A stretch of 64,000 nucleotides of DNA from Defluviicoccus sp. (GTDB taxonomy: Bacteria; Pseudomonadota; Alphaproteobacteria; MPNO01). The notes under the pieces were generated by a model, which saw only the letters and a list, made by a program, of their open reading frames with translations, did no database searches and had not been told where the DNA came from. This document shows positions 1 through 11,888 of this stretch, in pieces (within the stretch, counting starts at the first letter, position 1; each line of letters begins with the position of its first letter). The stretch is taken from positions 56,957-120,956 of the forward strand of contig JAJEHI010000140.1 in NCBI GenBank assembly GCA_022823775.1. The letters run 5' to 3'. The translations under genes and the position numbers were made by a program.

Positions 1-253
1 GGTGCGCGCCGACGGCAAGGTCTACATCCAGGACAGCGAGATCGAACTGCCGCGGTTGATCCCGCGCCTGGAGGCGATCACCGAGAACAAGAAGGACACG
101 CGGATCTTCGTGCGCGGCGACAAGGCTGTTGCCTACGGCGTGGTGATGCGGGTCATGGGTTCGGTCAACCTGGCGGGATTCGACCGCGTCGCCCTGATCA
201 CCCAAATGCCGCAGGGCGACGAGGCCGAATCCCCGGGCCGCGCGGAGCGTTGA
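1..253 (+). CDS. tolR: TolR, C-terminal part (5' end outside window)
   Basis: C-terminal periplasmic domain of an ExbD/TolR protein, which works with TolQ and TolA to couple the proton motive force to outer-membrane constriction. The frame is open at the window edge, so the GTG at 2 is probably an internal valine. The segment DGKVYIQDSEIEL, then RIFVRGDKAV and GFDRVALIT, is the usual TolR dimer-domain end. The N-terminal transmembrane helix with its catalytic Asp is missing because it lies upstream. The stop at 251-253 is followed within 3 nt by tolA, so this is the head of a tolR-tolA-tolB-pal-cpoB run. Confidence 0.9.
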   Translation, partial: VRADGKVYIQDSEIELPRLIPRLEAITENKKDTRIFVRGDKAVAYGVVMRVMGSVNLAGFDRVALITQMPQGDEAESPGRAER

Positions 254-256
254 CCG

Positions 257-1192
257 TTGCGGGCGGGAATTTCGCTCTCGACGGGACTTCACGCCGGCGT
301 GCTGGCCTTCGCCGTGCTTGGGTTGCCTGCGCTCTTCGATCCGCCGCCGCCCGCCGAGGCGGTCATCGCCGTGACCGTCGTCGCCGAGGCGGCCGAGATC
401 GAACCGGAGCCGAAGCCGCCCGCCGTCGAGAAGCCCGAACCCGAGCCACCCAGGCCGGCTCCCGAGAAGGCGCCCCCGCCCGCGGCTCCACCGCCTCCTC
501 CGGAGCCGGAACCGCCGCCGAAACCCGAGCCCGTGCGCGAACCCGAGCCTCCGCCGGTCCCGAAGCCGGAACCCAAGCCCGAGCCTAAACCGGAGCCCGT
601 ACCCGAGCCCAAGCCGGAGCCCAAGCCCAAACCGAAACCCAGGAACGTCGAAAAACCGCCGCCGCCGCAAGCGAAACCCAAACCGTCCCGGCCGCAAGCC
701 GCCAGGGCGGCCCCGGTGCCCAAGCGCAAGCCGAAACCGCCGCCCGACGCGTTCGACACGCTCCTCCGGGACCTGGAGCGCCAGCGCAAGGCCGCGCCGC
801 CCAAGCCGCGCCGGGAGCAGGTCCGGCCGTCGCCGCGCGTCGCGTCGCGTCAGCAGAACGACTTGCGCCAGAGACGTCTGATATCCGACCTGGTACGGCA
901 GATTCGCGAGCAGGTCTGGAAATGCTGGAACCCGCCCATCGGTATCAAGGATGCCCACAAGATCAAGGTCGAGATCGGGATTCGGCTGAACCCCGACGGG
1001 ACGCTGATCGGGAGTCCCAGAATTGTCGACAAAGGCAGGTTATCTTCCGACCCTGTCTTTCGCGCTTACGCGGAAAGCGCCCTCCGCGCGCTGAAGAATC
1101 CGCGCTGTCAACCGCTTCGTCTGCCGCTGGCCTCTTACGAGACCTGGCGGGCGATTTCGTTCAACTTCGACACCAGGGAGTTGCTGAGATGA
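257..1192 (+). CDS. tolA: TolA-like cell envelope protein
   Basis: Inner-membrane protein bridging TolQR to TolB/Pal. Residues 1-30 form the N-terminal membrane anchor. Residues about 32-165 are an extreme Pro/Glu/Lys linker with PEPK-type repeats instead of the Ala/Lys helix of E. coli TolA. Residues about 205-311 form the C-terminal TolA/TonB-like domain, with a VWKCWN motif and a second Cys near residue 284. The start is TTG, 3 nt after tolR stops; no better start precedes the anchor. The stop overlaps tolB in an ATGA. Function follows from position and architecture because the linker itself is not alignable. Confidence 0.85.
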   Translation: MRAGISLSTGLHAGVLAFAVLGLPALFDPPPPAEAVIAVTVVAEAAEIEPEPKPPAVEKPEPEPPRPAPEKAPPPAAPPPPPEPEPPPKPEPVREPEPPPVPKPEPKPEPKPEPVPEPKPEPKPKPKPRNVEKPPPPQAKPKPSRPQAARAAPVPKRKPKPPPDAFDTLLRDLERQRKAAPPKPRREQVRPSPRVASRQQNDLRQRRLISDLVRQIREQVWKCWNPPIGIKDAHKIKVEIGIRLNPDGTLIGSPRIVDKGRLSSDPVFRAYAESALRALKNPRCQPLRLPLASYETWRAISFNFDTRELLR

Positions 1193-2541
1193 AGAACTCT
1201 CGTTTCCGTGGACCGGCGTACGCGATCCTCCTCGCCGCATTGGCGTTTTCCTTCTCGGTCGCGGTGGGGCTACCGGCCAGCGCCCAGTTGAAGGTGGACA
1301 TCACCCGCGGCCAGGTCGAGCCGCTGCCGATCGCGATCCCCGATTTCCAGGGCTCCGATGCGAGAAGCGCCGACTACGGCAGGCGCGTCACCGAAGTCAT
1401 CGCCGCCGATCTCGCGCGCTCGGGACTGTTCCGCCCCATCGACAAGCAGGCATTCATCCAGTCTCCCGCCGACATCGGGATCCAGCCGCGCTTCGGAGAT
1501 TGGCGGCTGATCAACGCCCAGGCGCTGGTCAACGGCCGGGCGGCGGTCTCGCCGGACGGCCGGCTCACGGTCGAGTTCAGGCTGTGGGACGTCTTTGCCC
1601 AGCAGCAGATGATCGGCACGCGCTTCCGCACGGCGCCCGACAACTGGCGCGTGGTCGCGCATCGCATCGCCGACAAGATCTACCAGCGCATAACCGGAGA
1701 AAGCGGCTATTTCGATACCCGTGTCGTCTACATCTCGGAGACCGGGCCGGCCGAGCGCCGGATCAAGCGGCTCGCCATCATGGACCAGGACGGCGCCAAT
1801 CACCGTTACCTGACCGGCGGCGAACACCTCGTGCTGACCCCGAGGTTCTCGCCCACGGAGCAGGCGATCACCTTCCTCTCCTTCGTCAACAACCGGCCGC
1901 GAGTCTATCTCTACCATATCGACACCGGCCAGCAGGAAATCCTCGGCGACTTTCCCGGCATGACGTTCGCGCCCCGCTTCTCCCCCGACGGCGCCAAGGT
2001 GGTCATGAGCATGGCGCGCAACGGAAATTCCGAGATTTACGCGATGGATCTCCGGACTCGGAAGGTGCGGCGGCTCACCAACCATCCCGCGATCGACACC
2101 TCGCCCTCGGTTTCGCCCGACGGCAAGCGGCTGGTGTTCAACTCCGACCGGAGCGGTCAGCAGCAGATCTACGTGCTGGACATGGACAGAGGCAACGCGC
2201 GGCGCTTGAGCTTCGGCGAGGGACGCTACGCCACTCCGGTCTGGTCGCCCCGCGGCGACCTGGTGGCTTTCACCAAGATCAATCGCGGCCAGTTCTCGAT
2301 CGGCGTGATGCGCCCCGACGGCACGGGCGAGCGCATACTGGTTACCGACTTCCTGGTCGAGGCGCCGACCTGGGCGCCGAACGGTCGGGTCCTGATGTAT
2401 TTCCGCCAGCCGCGGGCGCGGCCCGGACAGAAGAAACCGGGGCCCAGGCTCTATTCGATCGACCTGACCGGGCACAACGAGCGTGAGATCGCCACGCCGC
2501 TCGACGCGTCCGACCCGGCCTGGTCGCCGCTGAAGCGCTAG
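1189..2541 (+). CDS. tolB: TolB, Tol-Pal periplasmic beta-propeller
   Basis: Periplasmic protein that binds Pal and TolA. The ATG at 1189 overlaps the tolA stop. It gives a signal peptide of about 30 residues ending in SAQ just before LKVDI, then the TolB_N domain (about 33-160) and a C-terminal propeller with repeated PD40 blades ([29 protein letters not shown]). The length of 450 residues is normal for the family. The frame stays open upstream of the ATG, but that part overlaps tolA and has no signal peptide, so 1189 is preferred. Confidence 0.95.
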   Translation: MKNSRFRGPAYAILLAALAFSFSVAVGLPASAQLKVDITRGQVEPLPIAIPDFQGSDARSADYGRRVTEVIAADLARSGLFRPIDKQAFIQSPADIGIQPRFGDWRLINAQALVNGRAAVSPDGRLTVEFRLWDVFAQQQMIGTRFRTAPDNWRVVAHRIADKIYQRITGESGYFDTRVVYISETGPAERRIKRLAIMDQDGANHRYLTGGEHLVLTPRFSPTEQAITFLSFVNNRPRVYLYHIDTGQQEILGDFPGMTFAPRFSPDGAKVVMSMARNGNSEIYAMDLRTRKVRRLTNHPAIDTSPSVSPDGKRLVFNSDRSGQQQIYVLDMDRGNARRLSFGEGRYATPVWSPRGDLVAFTKINRGQFSIGVMRPDGTGERILVTDFLVEAPTWAPNGRVLMYFRQPRARPGQKKPGPRLYSIDLTGHNEREIATPLDASDPAWSPLKR

Positions 2542-2587
2542 GTCTCGGGATCGTTGCAGGGTGCTGCGACCGGTCCTCAGGCGTTTG

Positions 2588-2616
2588 TTGAATTCCACCC
2601 GGTCGGGCGTCATATT
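2588..2616 (+). promoter_or_regulatory. Candidate promoter for pal
   Basis: TTGAAT at 2588-2593, a 17-nt spacer and CATATT at 2611-2616, in the 138-nt gap between tolB and pal. Spacing is ideal but the -10 is only a partial match. It would give pal its own promoter in addition to read-through from tolB. Seen by eye only. Confidence 0.35.
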
Positions 2617-2679
2617 GCGCCCGTCGAACAGCGCCCCGTCGAACGGCGGCGGGCGCCTGACTCTCGAAGGAGCATCCAT

Positions 2680-3240
2680 ATGCGGTTCAGGATTCTCGCG
2701 GTCGCCGTCGCCGCGGCCATGATGTGGGGGTGCAGTTCGACTCCGGACGAACAGTCGTCCACGTCGACGACCGGGGATTCCGGCGCGCCGACGACATCCA
2801 CGGCGGCAAGCGACCAAGGGGTAACGTCGTCGGAGCTTCCGTCGGAGTCCGCCATACCGCCCGGCTCGTCGGAAGATTTCGTTGTCAATGTCGGGGACCG
2901 CGTCCATTTCGGCTTCGACCGGTTCGACCTGACCAACGAAGCGCGCGGCATCCTGGAAGCGCAGGCCAAGTGGCTCGAACGGCACGGCTCGATAGCGGTC
3001 ACCGTCGCCGGCCATGCCGACGAACGGGGAACGCGGGAATACAACCTGGCGCTCGGCGAGCGCCGTGCGATCAGCGTACGCAACTACCTGATCGCGCTCG
3101 GCATCGACCCGAGCCGGATCCGGACGGTCAGCTACGGCAAGGAACGTCCCGTCGACCCCGGCTCCACCGAAGACGCCTGGGCCAAGAACCGGCGCGGCGT
3201 CACGCAGATCGACGAATCGACGCTGAGCCTGTCCAACTGA
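2680..3240 (+). CDS. pal: Pal, peptidoglycan-associated lipoprotein
   Basis: Outer-membrane lipoprotein that anchors the membrane to peptidoglycan and binds TolB. The start at 2680 is set by GAAGGAG at 2666-2672 and by the lipoprotein signal: a hydrophobic stretch, then MWGC with the lipidated Cys at residue 18. The lipobox is unusual in having Trp before Gly-Cys. A low-complexity Ser/Thr linker (19-65) precedes an OmpA-like domain with the motif GHADERGTREYN and the peptidoglycan-contacting Asp/Arg pair. The 186-residue length is typical. Translation can be read open to 2554, but that part lacks a signal. Confidence 0.95.
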   Translation: MRFRILAVAVAAAMMWGCSSTPDEQSSTSTTGDSGAPTTSTAASDQGVTSSELPSESAIPPGSSEDFVVNVGDRVHFGFDRFDLTNEARGILEAQAKWLERHGSIAVTVAGHADERGTREYNLALGERRAISVRNYLIALGIDPSRIRTVSYGKERPVDPGSTEDAWAKNRRGVTQIDESTLSLSN

Positions 3241-3341
3241 TCCGGTCGTCGGCCGGCGCCGAAAAATCGCCATAATCCGGATCCATTCTGGGACGTGGCC
3301 GACGGCCCGGGCGGTCGTCCGGACGGAGGGGTCGGGGCGCG

Positions 3342-4253
3342 ATGAAACAATTCCAGGCGAGGCTGCCGGTCGCGGCTTTCATGCTGGTTGCGCTCGGGAT
3401 CGCGGCCGTTCCCATGCCCGCGGCGGGCCAGTCGGCGGAATACTACGAGCTTACCGAGAGGCTGGAACGGCTGCAGCGCGAGGTCCAGACGCTGCAGCGA
3501 TCCATCTCCCGCGGCGCGCCACCGGGACAAGCCGCCGACGCCGCGGCCAGCGCGGAAGTGCGACTGACCGAGTTCGAGGCGCTGCTGCGCGGTCTCGAAC
3601 GGAGGATCGAAACCCTCGAGAACGAGAGACGCCGCGACGCGGAACGGGTCGAGAAGCTCGCTTCCGATCTGGAACTCCGGCTGCGGGCGCTTGAGCGGGG
3701 AGCCCCGGAGTCCGCGGCTGCCGACGCGTCCGGGGAGCCCGGAACGCAGGACGCGGCGATTATCGGCGGGACCACGGCGCCCGATGCCCCGCCCCGTCCC
3801 CTCGGGACCCTGAAGCTGGATAGTGCCGCCGCCGCGGCGCGGCCGGCACCCGTCCTTCCCGCGGGTACCGCCAAGGAACAATACGACTATGCGCTCTCCC
3901 TGACCCTCAAGGAGGCGGACTATGCCAAGGCCGGCGCCGCGTTCCGCATCTTCATCGATAGCCACCCGAAGCACGCGTTGACCGGCAACGCTTATTTCTG
4001 GCTCGGTCGGACATATCTCGTGCGCGAGGACTACCGGAACGCCTCCTTCGCGTTTGCCGACGGCTTCAGGAAGTTCCCCCGCGGGCCCAAGGCGCCGGAC
4101 ACCCTCTACAATCTCGGTGTCTCTCTCCGACAGCTCGGCAAGAAGCAGGAAGCCTGCACCGCTTTGGCGCGCCTGCTCGACGGGTTTCCCAAAATCAATC
4201 CGACACTGAAGAGGCGCGTTTCGAGGGAGCGGAAGCGCCTGGAATGCGGCTAG
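3342..4253 (+). CDS. cpoB: CpoB (YbgF), Tol-Pal associated TPR protein
   Basis: Periplasmic coordinator of peptidoglycan synthesis with Tol-driven constriction. It has a signal peptide (1-30, ending AAGQS), a coiled coil (about 33-115, heptads of Leu/Arg/Glu) that trimerises in the family, an Ala/Pro linker, and a C-terminal TPR region (about 178-300) opening with the typical YDYALSLTLKEADYAKA. Position directly after pal is diagnostic. A GGAGG lies upstream of the ATG. Length 303 residues. Confidence 0.9.
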   Translation: MKQFQARLPVAAFMLVALGIAAVPMPAAGQSAEYYELTERLERLQREVQTLQRSISRGAPPGQAADAAASAEVRLTEFEALLRGLERRIETLENERRRDAERVEKLASDLELRLRALERGAPESAAADASGEPGTQDAAIIGGTTAPDAPPRPLGTLKLDSAAAAARPAPVLPAGTAKEQYDYALSLTLKEADYAKAGAAFRIFIDSHPKHALTGNAYFWLGRTYLVREDYRNASFAFADGFRKFPRGPKAPDTLYNLGVSLRQLGKKQEACTALARLLDGFPKINPTLKRRVSRERKRLECG

Positions 4254-4259
4254 TCCCCG

Positions 4260-5597
4260 ATGGATACGGCCGACGATGAAGCGCTGGACGGCGCGGCGTT
4301 CGCACGCCTGATCGAGCCTCTCGGCCCGTTCGAACCCCACCCCTCCCTCGCGGTCGCCGTTTCCGGCGGACCGGACAGCCGCGCCCTCGCGCTGCTGGCC
4401 GCGCCCTGGGCGGCGGAGCGCGGCGGAACCGTCGCCGCGCTGGTCGTGGATCACGGGCTGAGCGAAGGATCGGCCGCCGCGGCGAGCCGTACCCTGGAGT
4501 GGCTTGCCGCACACGGGATCGCCGGTGTCCGGCTGTGCTGGGAGGGTCCCAAGCCGACAGCCGGGGTACAGGCGGCGGCGCGGGAGGCGCGGTACCGGCT
4601 GCTCGGCCAGTGGTGCGCGGACCGCGGCGTTCTCCATCTCATGACGGCGCATCACCGGGACGATCAGGCCGAGACGGTACTCCTCCGTCTCGCCGCGGGG
4701 AGCGGTTTGGACGGGCTCGCCGCCATGCCGCGCATCCAGGAAACATCGTGGGGCCGCGTTCTCCGTCCTCTGCTCGGGGTAAGCAGGCCGCGCTTGCGGG
4801 CGACGCTCGCCTCGCTCGGGCAAGGCTGGATCGAGGATCCCGCCAATGCCGACCCGGCGTTCGCCCGCGCCCGGCTGCGGCGCTCGGCCGGCGTGCTCGC
4901 GCGCGAGGGGCTGACGCCCGCCCGTCTCGGCGCGACCGCGAGCCGGATCGGCGCCGCGCGCCAAGCCCTCGAAGGCGAAACCGCTGCCCTGCTGGCGCGC
5001 TCGGTATCGGTCCTTCCCGCTGGCTATGCCGTGGCGGACAGGAAGGCGCTCGCGGAGGCCCCGCCGGATCTTTCCCGGCGCGCGCTGGAGCGGATCCTCG
5101 GCTGTATCGGCGGCCGCCTTTACGCGCCCCGGCGCGCCAGACTCGCGCGGCTCCTCGGCGGCGTGCGCGGGAGCGGCGTCATGGAGGTTCGCACGCTCGC
5201 CGGTTGCGCCATCGGACCGTCGGACGAAGCGATCCTGTTCATCCGCGAGGCGGGGGCGATCCGGGGAACGACACCCGCGGTTCCCGGCGGCGAGACGCTG
5301 TGGGACGGCCGGTTTCGGATTTCCTTCTCGCGCACCGCGGCGGGCCCGGGCGGGTTGCATCTGCGCGCGCTGGGCGCGGCGGGCTGGCGCAGGGTGCGCG
5401 GCGATGCGGAATGCGGGTTCGCGATGCCGGACGGGGCGCGTCGCGCCCTCCCGGCGGTGTACGATGACGAGGGTTTGCGCGAAGTGCCCCATCTCTCCTG
5501 GCGCCGAAACCCGGCAGCGGAAGGGGACCCCGTCGTCGCCAGCGCGGCGTTCGCCCCCGCGAGGCCGCTTGCAGCGACCGAATTTGCGGTTGTTTAA
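4260..5597 (+). CDS. tilS: tRNA(Ile)-lysidine synthase
   Basis: ATP-dependent enzyme that converts C34 of the CAU-anticodon tRNA(Ile) to lysidine, needed for decoding AUA. The PP-loop motif SGGPDS is at residues 35-40, followed by the Asp/His pair in VVDHGL and the HHRDDQAETVLLR segment typical of TilS N-domains. Residues beyond about 240 are a divergent C-terminal region. It starts 6 nt after cpoB. The cpoB-tilS-ftsH order is a frequent alphaproteobacterial arrangement. Confidence 0.92.
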   Translation: MDTADDEALDGAAFARLIEPLGPFEPHPSLAVAVSGGPDSRALALLAAPWAAERGGTVAALVVDHGLSEGSAAAASRTLEWLAAHGIAGVRLCWEGPKPTAGVQAAAREARYRLLGQWCADRGVLHLMTAHHRDDQAETVLLRLAAGSGLDGLAAMPRIQETSWGRVLRPLLGVSRPRLRATLASLGQGWIEDPANADPAFARARLRRSAGVLAREGLTPARLGATASRIGAARQALEGETAALLARSVSVLPAGYAVADRKALAEAPPDLSRRALERILGCIGGRLYAPRRARLARLLGGVRGSGVMEVRTLAGCAIGPSDEAILFIREAGAIRGTTPAVPGGETLWDGRFRISFSRTAAGPGGLHLRALGAAGWRRVRGDAECGFAMPDGARRALPAVYDDEGLREVPHLSWRRNPAAEGDPVVASAAFAPARPLAATEFAVV

Positions 5598-5617
5598 TGC
5601 GCCTGCCACATTATTTA
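5590..5617 (+). promoter_or_regulatory. Candidate promoter for ftsH
   Basis: TTGTTT at 5590-5595, a 16-nt spacer and TATTTA at 5612-5617, in one of the few AT-rich patches of the window, overlapping the tilS 3' end. No sigma-32 type box was seen. Confidence 0.4.
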
Positions 5618-5699
5618 TTCACTCTGTCTGCTTGCTGGACGATCGGCGGGAGCGGATTCGGAGCATCGATCCGCGCCTGCACCATTCGGGAACCGGGGC

Positions 5700-7643
<1,944 letters not shown>

Positions 7644-7684
7644 CCGCGCACGCCTCGCCTCCGCAGCCCCTGACGGTTGAATTC

Positions 7685-7709
7685 AGCCCCGGCCTGCCCC
7701 GGGGCTTTT
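7685..7709 (+). terminator. Intrinsic terminator downstream of ftsH
   Basis: An 8-bp perfect stem, AGCCCCGG (7685-7692) with CCGGGGCT (7699-7706), a 6-nt loop, then a short T run to 7709. It lies 42 nt after the ftsH stop, exactly where a terminator would be expected, and inside the longest possible folP reading frame. This supports a folP start further downstream. Confidence 0.6.
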
Positions 7710-7741
7710 GCTTGCCGCCCGCTCCGGAGGGGGGCGCTGCA

Positions 7742-8812
7742 TTGCTGCCTACCGGGCTGACGATCGGCGATGCGGCGGCCCGCGCCATCGGGGCCGGTCG
7801 GGCGAGGCGGTTGGCCGGAGGACCGATCGCCTTCTCCGCCGGCGTCGCGATGCTGGCCGACGGGCGAAGGCTGGTGCGGACGGCGGCGGCCCCGCTCGCC
7901 GAGATCGAAGACTGGGCGACCGGCGAGGAGGCGGCCGTTCGTCACGCGATTGCCGACAGATTGGAGCGGCTCGTCCGGCCGCGCCCTCAATTCGCCGGGC
8001 TCTCGCTCGAACGCGCGCGGCTGATCGGAGTGGTCAACGTGACGCCGGACAGCTTTTCTGACGGCGGCGACAATTTCAGTGCCGACGATGCGTTGGATGC
8101 CGGGCGCAGGCTGACAGATGCCGGTGCCGACATGATCGATGTCGGCGGAGAATCGACGCGACCCGGTGCGGCGCCGGTGACCGCGCTGGAAGAGTGCGGC
8201 CGTGTGTTGCCCGTGATCCGGGCGCTGACCGAGGACGGTATCCGCGTTTCGATCGACACCCGCCGCGCCGAGGTCATGTCCGCCGCGCTCGACATGGGGG
8301 CTGTCGCGGTCAACGACGTGAGCGCCCTTTCCTTCGACGAGAGGTCTCTCGAAACCGTGGTTTCGCGAAGCGCCGGCGCGATCCTGATGCACATGCAAGG
8401 CGCGCCGGAGACCATGCAGGATGCGCCGGAATACGCGGATGCTCCGTACGAGGTGTTCCGGTTTCTCGATTCCCGGGTCGAGGCGGTCGTCGAGGCGGGT
8501 GTTGCGCCCGGCTCGCTGGCGGTCGATCCCGGGATCGGATTCGGCAAGAACGACGATCACAATACCTCCCTCCTGGCGGAGATCGGTCTGCTGCACGCGA
8601 CCGGATGTCCCGTGGTCCTCGGCGCCTCGCGCAAGAGCTTCATAGGGCGGTTGTCGCGGGGCGAGCCCCCGAAGGCCCGGCTCGCCGGTTCGCTCGCCGC
8701 CGCGGCCGCGGCCGCGCTTCAGGGCGTCCAGCTGTTCCGGGTTCACGACGTTGCGGAAACCCGCCAGGCACTGGCCGTTCTTGCGCGGATCGGAGGGCTC
8801 GGCGTAATTTGA
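7742..8812 (+). CDS. folP: Dihydropteroate synthase
   Basis: Condenses 7,8-dihydropterin pyrophosphate with p-aminobenzoate in folate synthesis. The TIM-barrel signatures are present: [45 protein letters not shown] and GASRKSF. About 85 residues precede the barrel; an N-terminal extension of this kind is common in alphaproteobacteria. The frame opens at a GTG at 7640 overlapping the ftsH stop, but a terminator-like hairpin lies between them. I therefore prefer the TTG at 7742, which follows GGAGG at 7726-7730. The true start is uncertain; the enzyme assignment is not. Confidence 0.93.
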   Translation: MLPTGLTIGDAAARAIGAGRARRLAGGPIAFSAGVAMLADGRRLVRTAAAPLAEIEDWATGEEAAVRHAIADRLERLVRPRPQFAGLSLERARLIGVVNVTPDSFSDGGDNFSADDALDAGRRLTDAGADMIDVGGESTRPGAAPVTALEECGRVLPVIRALTEDGIRVSIDTRRAEVMSAALDMGAVAVNDVSALSFDERSLETVVSRSAGAILMHMQGAPETMQDAPEYADAPYEVFRFLDSRVEAVVEAGVAPGSLAVDPGIGFGKNDDHNTSLLAEIGLLHATGCPVVLGASRKSFIGRLSRGEPPKARLAGSLAAAAAAALQGVQLFRVHDVAETRQALAVLARIGGLGVI

Positions 8813-8883
8813 GCTCGGATTCTTCCGATCCGAGCGGCCCCGACCGCCGGTCGCGGGGATCGGGCGAGGGCATGCGAGCGGGC

Positions 8884-10230
8884 ATGACGCGTCAACTGTT
8901 CGGTACCGACGGTATTCGAGGCTTGGCAAATGCCGAGCCGATGACGGCGCAGACCGCGCTGCGCGTCGGCATGGCCGCGGGCGCGCTGTTTACCCGCGGC
9001 GATCATCGCCACCGGGCGGTGATCGGGAAGGATACGCGGCTTTCCGGCTATCTGCTGGAGCCCGCCCTGACGGCGGGGTTCATCGCCATGGGCATGGACG
9101 TGATCATGGTTGGCCCGATGCCGACGCCGGCCGTCGCCATGCTGACGCGCAGCCTGCGGGCCGACATCGGGGTGATGATCTCGGCGTCCCACAACGGCTA
9201 CCGCGACAACGGAATCAAGCTCTTCGGTCCCGACGGCTACAAGCTGTCCGACGACGCCGAGACCGAGATAGAGGCACTGATCGATTCCGATCTGGGCGAT
9301 TATCAGGCGCCGCCCGCCGCGCTCGGCCGCGCCCAGCGTCTCGACGACGCCCAGGGGCGCTATATCGAGTTCGTCAAGAATACCTTCCCGCGAGGGAGCC
9401 GGCTCGACGGGCTCAAGGTGGTGATCGATTGCGCCAACGGCGCCGGATACAAGGTCGCGCCCACCGCGCTTTGGGAGCTCGGCGCCGAGGTGATTCCGAT
9501 GGGCGTGGAGCCCGACGGTTTCAACATAAACCGGGAATGCGGGAGCACCGATACGGCCGCCATGCAGGACGCGGTGCGCCGGCATGGCGCCGATATCGGG
9601 ATCGCGCTCGATGGCGATGCGGACCGGGTGCTGATCGCCGACGAAGCGGGCGCCTTGCTCGACGGCGACCAGCTCATGGCGGCGATCGCGCGCTCGTGGC
9701 AGGAGACCGGCCGGCTCAAGGGCGGCGGGCTTGTCGCGACCGTGATGTCCAACCTGGGCCTGGAAATCCATGCCAGGAAAAACGGGCTCACGGTGGAAAG
9801 GACCCGTGTCGGCGACCGCTATGTCGTCGAGCATATGCGCCGTCACGGCTTCAATGTCGGCGGCGAGCAGTCGGGCCACATCATCCTCAACGACTACAGC
9901 ACCACCGGGGACGGTTTGATCGCGGCGCTGGAGGTGCTGGCGGTCGCGGTCAGGTCCGGGCAAAGGGTGAGCGAGGTGGGGCGGGTGTTCACGCCGTTGC
10001 CGCAACTCCTGCGCAATGTCCCCTTCGCCGGCCAGTTCCCTCTCGACAACGCTTCGGTCCAGAGCGCGGTCAGGGAAGCCGAAACCCGCCTCGGCGTGGA
10101 CGGCAGGGTGCTGATCCGCAAGTCCGGCACGGAGCCGCTGATCCGCGTGATGGCCGAGGGACCCGACGAGACCCTGATCGCCGACGTGGTCTCGAGGCTC
10201 GTCGAGGCGATCGAGCGGGTTGCGGCCTGA
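8884..10230 (+). CDS. glmM: Phosphoglucosamine mutase
   Basis: Interconverts glucosamine-6-phosphate and glucosamine-1-phosphate on the way to UDP-GlcNAc, peptidoglycan and lipid A. The protein begins [13 protein letters not shown] as in the family. The catalytic phosphoserine is Ser102 in ISASHN, the metal loop DGDADR is present, and a C-terminal [12 protein letters not shown] phosphate-binding loop completes it. Length 448. An alternative ATG at 8872 adds four residues and has the closer Shine-Dalgarno. The folP-glmM-thiD order continues the + strand run. Confidence 0.96.
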   Translation: MTRQLFGTDGIRGLANAEPMTAQTALRVGMAAGALFTRGDHRHRAVIGKDTRLSGYLLEPALTAGFIAMGMDVIMVGPMPTPAVAMLTRSLRADIGVMISASHNGYRDNGIKLFGPDGYKLSDDAETEIEALIDSDLGDYQAPPAALGRAQRLDDAQGRYIEFVKNTFPRGSRLDGLKVVIDCANGAGYKVAPTALWELGAEVIPMGVEPDGFNINRECGSTDTAAMQDAVRRHGADIGIALDGDADRVLIADEAGALLDGDQLMAAIARSWQETGRLKGGGLVATVMSNLGLEIHARKNGLTVERTRVGDRYVVEHMRRHGFNVGGEQSGHIILNDYSTTGDGLIAALEVLAVAVRSGQRVSEVGRVFTPLPQLLRNVPFAGQFPLDNASVQSAVREAETRLGVDGRVLIRKSGTEPLIRVMAEGPDETLIADVVSRLVEAIERVAA

Positions 10231-10237
10231 AGCCCCG

Positions 10238-11044
10238 ATGCCCGCCCGGATACTGATCGTCGCCGGCTCCGACTCCGGCGGCGGGGCGGGAATCCAGGCC
10301 GACATCAAGACCGTGACCGCGCTCGGCGGCTATGCGGCGACCGCTATCACGGCGCTCACCGCCCAGGACACCCGCGGCGTGCACGGCGTTGTGCCCGTAG
10401 ACCCCGCTTTCGTCCGGCAGCAGATGCGGGTCGTGATCGACGATATCGGCGTCGACTGCGTCAAGACGGGCATGCTGCACGACGCGGCGACGATCGAGGC
10501 GGTCGCCGGGGTGCTCGAGGATCTGGACGGTGTGCCCGCGGTCGTCGATCCGGTCATGGTGGCGAAGGGCGGTGCCCCGCTTCTCGAAGCCGACGCCATC
10601 GGTGCGCTGCGCTCGCGCCTGCTGCCGATGGCGGGCGTGCTGACGCCGAATACGCCCGAGGCGGAAGCGCTCACCGGGATCGGCATCGCCGACCGCGCGT
10701 CCATGGAGCGGGCCGGCGCACGGCTGATCGACATGGGATGCGAGGCGGTTTATCTCAAGGGCGGGCACCTTCCCGGCACCCGGATCGAGGATCTGCTGAT
10801 CGCCGAGACCGGTGTCGAGACACTGACCGCGGAGCGGGTCGAGACCGTCCATACGCATGGGACCGGGTGCACGCTCGCCTCGGCGATCGCCACCGGCCTC
10901 GGCCAGGGGCTCCCGCTCCGTTCAGCTTGCGTGCGCGCGCAGGCCTTCGTTCAGGCGGCGATCGCCAACGCGCCCGGAATCGGGAGCGGCCACGGACCCA
11001 CCTGGCACGGCCACACCGTGGCGCCTTTCGACCCGTCTTCGTGA
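10238..11044 (+). CDS. thiD: Hydroxymethylpyrimidine/phosphomethylpyrimidine kinase
   Basis: Ribokinase-fold enzyme that phosphorylates HMP and HMP-P for thiamine synthesis. Signatures are AGSDSGGGAGIQAD near the start, DPVMVAKGG and the GTGCTLASAIA anion hole with its catalytic Cys context. The ATG at 10238 matches the family N-terminus; a TTG at 10220 inside glmM is possible. Length 268. It converges on proC with a gap of only 19 nt. Confidence 0.95.
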   Translation: MPARILIVAGSDSGGGAGIQADIKTVTALGGYAATAITALTAQDTRGVHGVVPVDPAFVRQQMRVVIDDIGVDCVKTGMLHDAATIEAVAGVLEDLDGVPAVVDPVMVAKGGAPLLEADAIGALRSRLLPMAGVLTPNTPEAEALTGIGIADRASMERAGARLIDMGCEAVYLKGGHLPGTRIEDLLIAETGVETLTAERVETVHTHGTGCTLASAIATGLGQGLPLRSACVRAQAFVQAAIANAPGIGSGHGPTWHGHTVAPFDPSS

Positions 11045-11063
11045 GGAAGTCGCGGTCCGTGCG

Positions 11064-11873
11064 TCAGGCGAGCTCGCGCGAGCGCCGCGCAGCCGCGGCG
11101 ATGGCCCGCTTCATCAGGGCCGCCATTCCGTCGTCCGCCATCAGCACGCCGAGCGCCGCTTCCGTCGTGCCGCCCGGGCTGGTGACGTTTATGCGGAGCT
11201 GCGCCGCGTCCTCGTCGGACAGCCGCGCCAGCTCGCCCGAACCCGCCACGGTTGCGCGTGCGAGCCTGGCGGCGATGTCGGGAGGCAGGCCTTCCGCGAT
11301 CCCGGCTGCGGTCATGCACTCGATCAGGAGAAAGACATAAGCTGGGCCGCTTCCCGAGACCGCGGTGACGGCGTCGATCAGCGATTCGTCTTCCACCCAC
11401 ACCACCTCGCCGATGGCGGTCAGCAGGCGCTGGCACAGCGCCCGCTGGGCTTCGCTGACGTTGGGGTTGGCGCAGGCCGCGGTAATGCCGCGCCCGACCG
11501 CGGCCGGGGTGTTGGGCATCGACCGGACAACCGCCGCGCCAGTTCCGAGCGCTCCCTCGAAGAAACCGATCGGACGTCCCGCCGCGATCGACAGCGCCAC
11601 CGCGCCGCCGGCCGCGACCGGCGCGTAGTCCGATGCCATGTCGGGCAGGATCTGCGGCTTGACGGCGAAAACGACGACCGCGGGCGGGGCGTCGGGGAGC
11701 TCCGAGGTGTCTTCCATCACGGTGACGCCGTAGGCCTCGCGCGCTGCCGCGGCGGACTCGACGTGCGGCTCGATCACGGCGATGTCGCCCGGGTCGGCGC
11801 CGCGCTCGATCCAGCCGGACAGCATGGCGCCGCCCATCTTGCCGCATCCCACCAGAAGCAGACGATCGCCCAC
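11064..11873 (-). CDS. proC: Pyrroline-5-carboxylate reductase
   Basis: Last step of proline synthesis, NAD(P)H reduction of P5C. The Rossmann motif VGCGKMGGAML is at the N-terminus, followed by VKPQ, RSMPNTPA, the VSGSGPAYVF segment and TSPGGTTEAAL near the C-terminus. The 269-residue length is normal. It is co-directional with the ybjN-like gene 15 nt upstream, so the two are probably co-transcribed. Confidence 0.96.
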   Translation of the reverse strand: MGDRLLLVGCGKMGGAMLSGWIERGADPGDIAVIEPHVESAAAAREAYGVTVMEDTSELPDAPPAVVVFAVKPQILPDMASDYAPVAAGGAVALSIAAGRPIGFFEGALGTGAAVVRSMPNTPAAVGRGITAACANPNVSEAQRALCQRLLTAIGEVVWVEDESLIDAVTAVSGSGPAYVFLLIECMTAAGIAEGLPPDIAARLARATVAGSGELARLSDEDAAQLRINVTSPGGTTEAALGVLMADDGMAALMKRAIAAAARRSRELA

Positions 11874-11888
11874 CGCCCGTCTCCCCGA

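Noticed and set aside
480..720. Short repeats in the tolA linker as a CRISPR or VNTR
   Set aside because: They follow codon-phase PEPK-type repeats in the protein; no conserved repeat-spacer periodicity.
289..804. Minus-strand Gly-rich frame opposite tolA
   Set aside because: It mirrors the Pro-rich linker of TolA; such Gly-rich antisense translations carry no information.
1270..3273. Long minus-strand open frame opposite tolB and pal
   Set aside because: Antisense frame of GC-rich DNA; tolB and pal are certain on the other strand.
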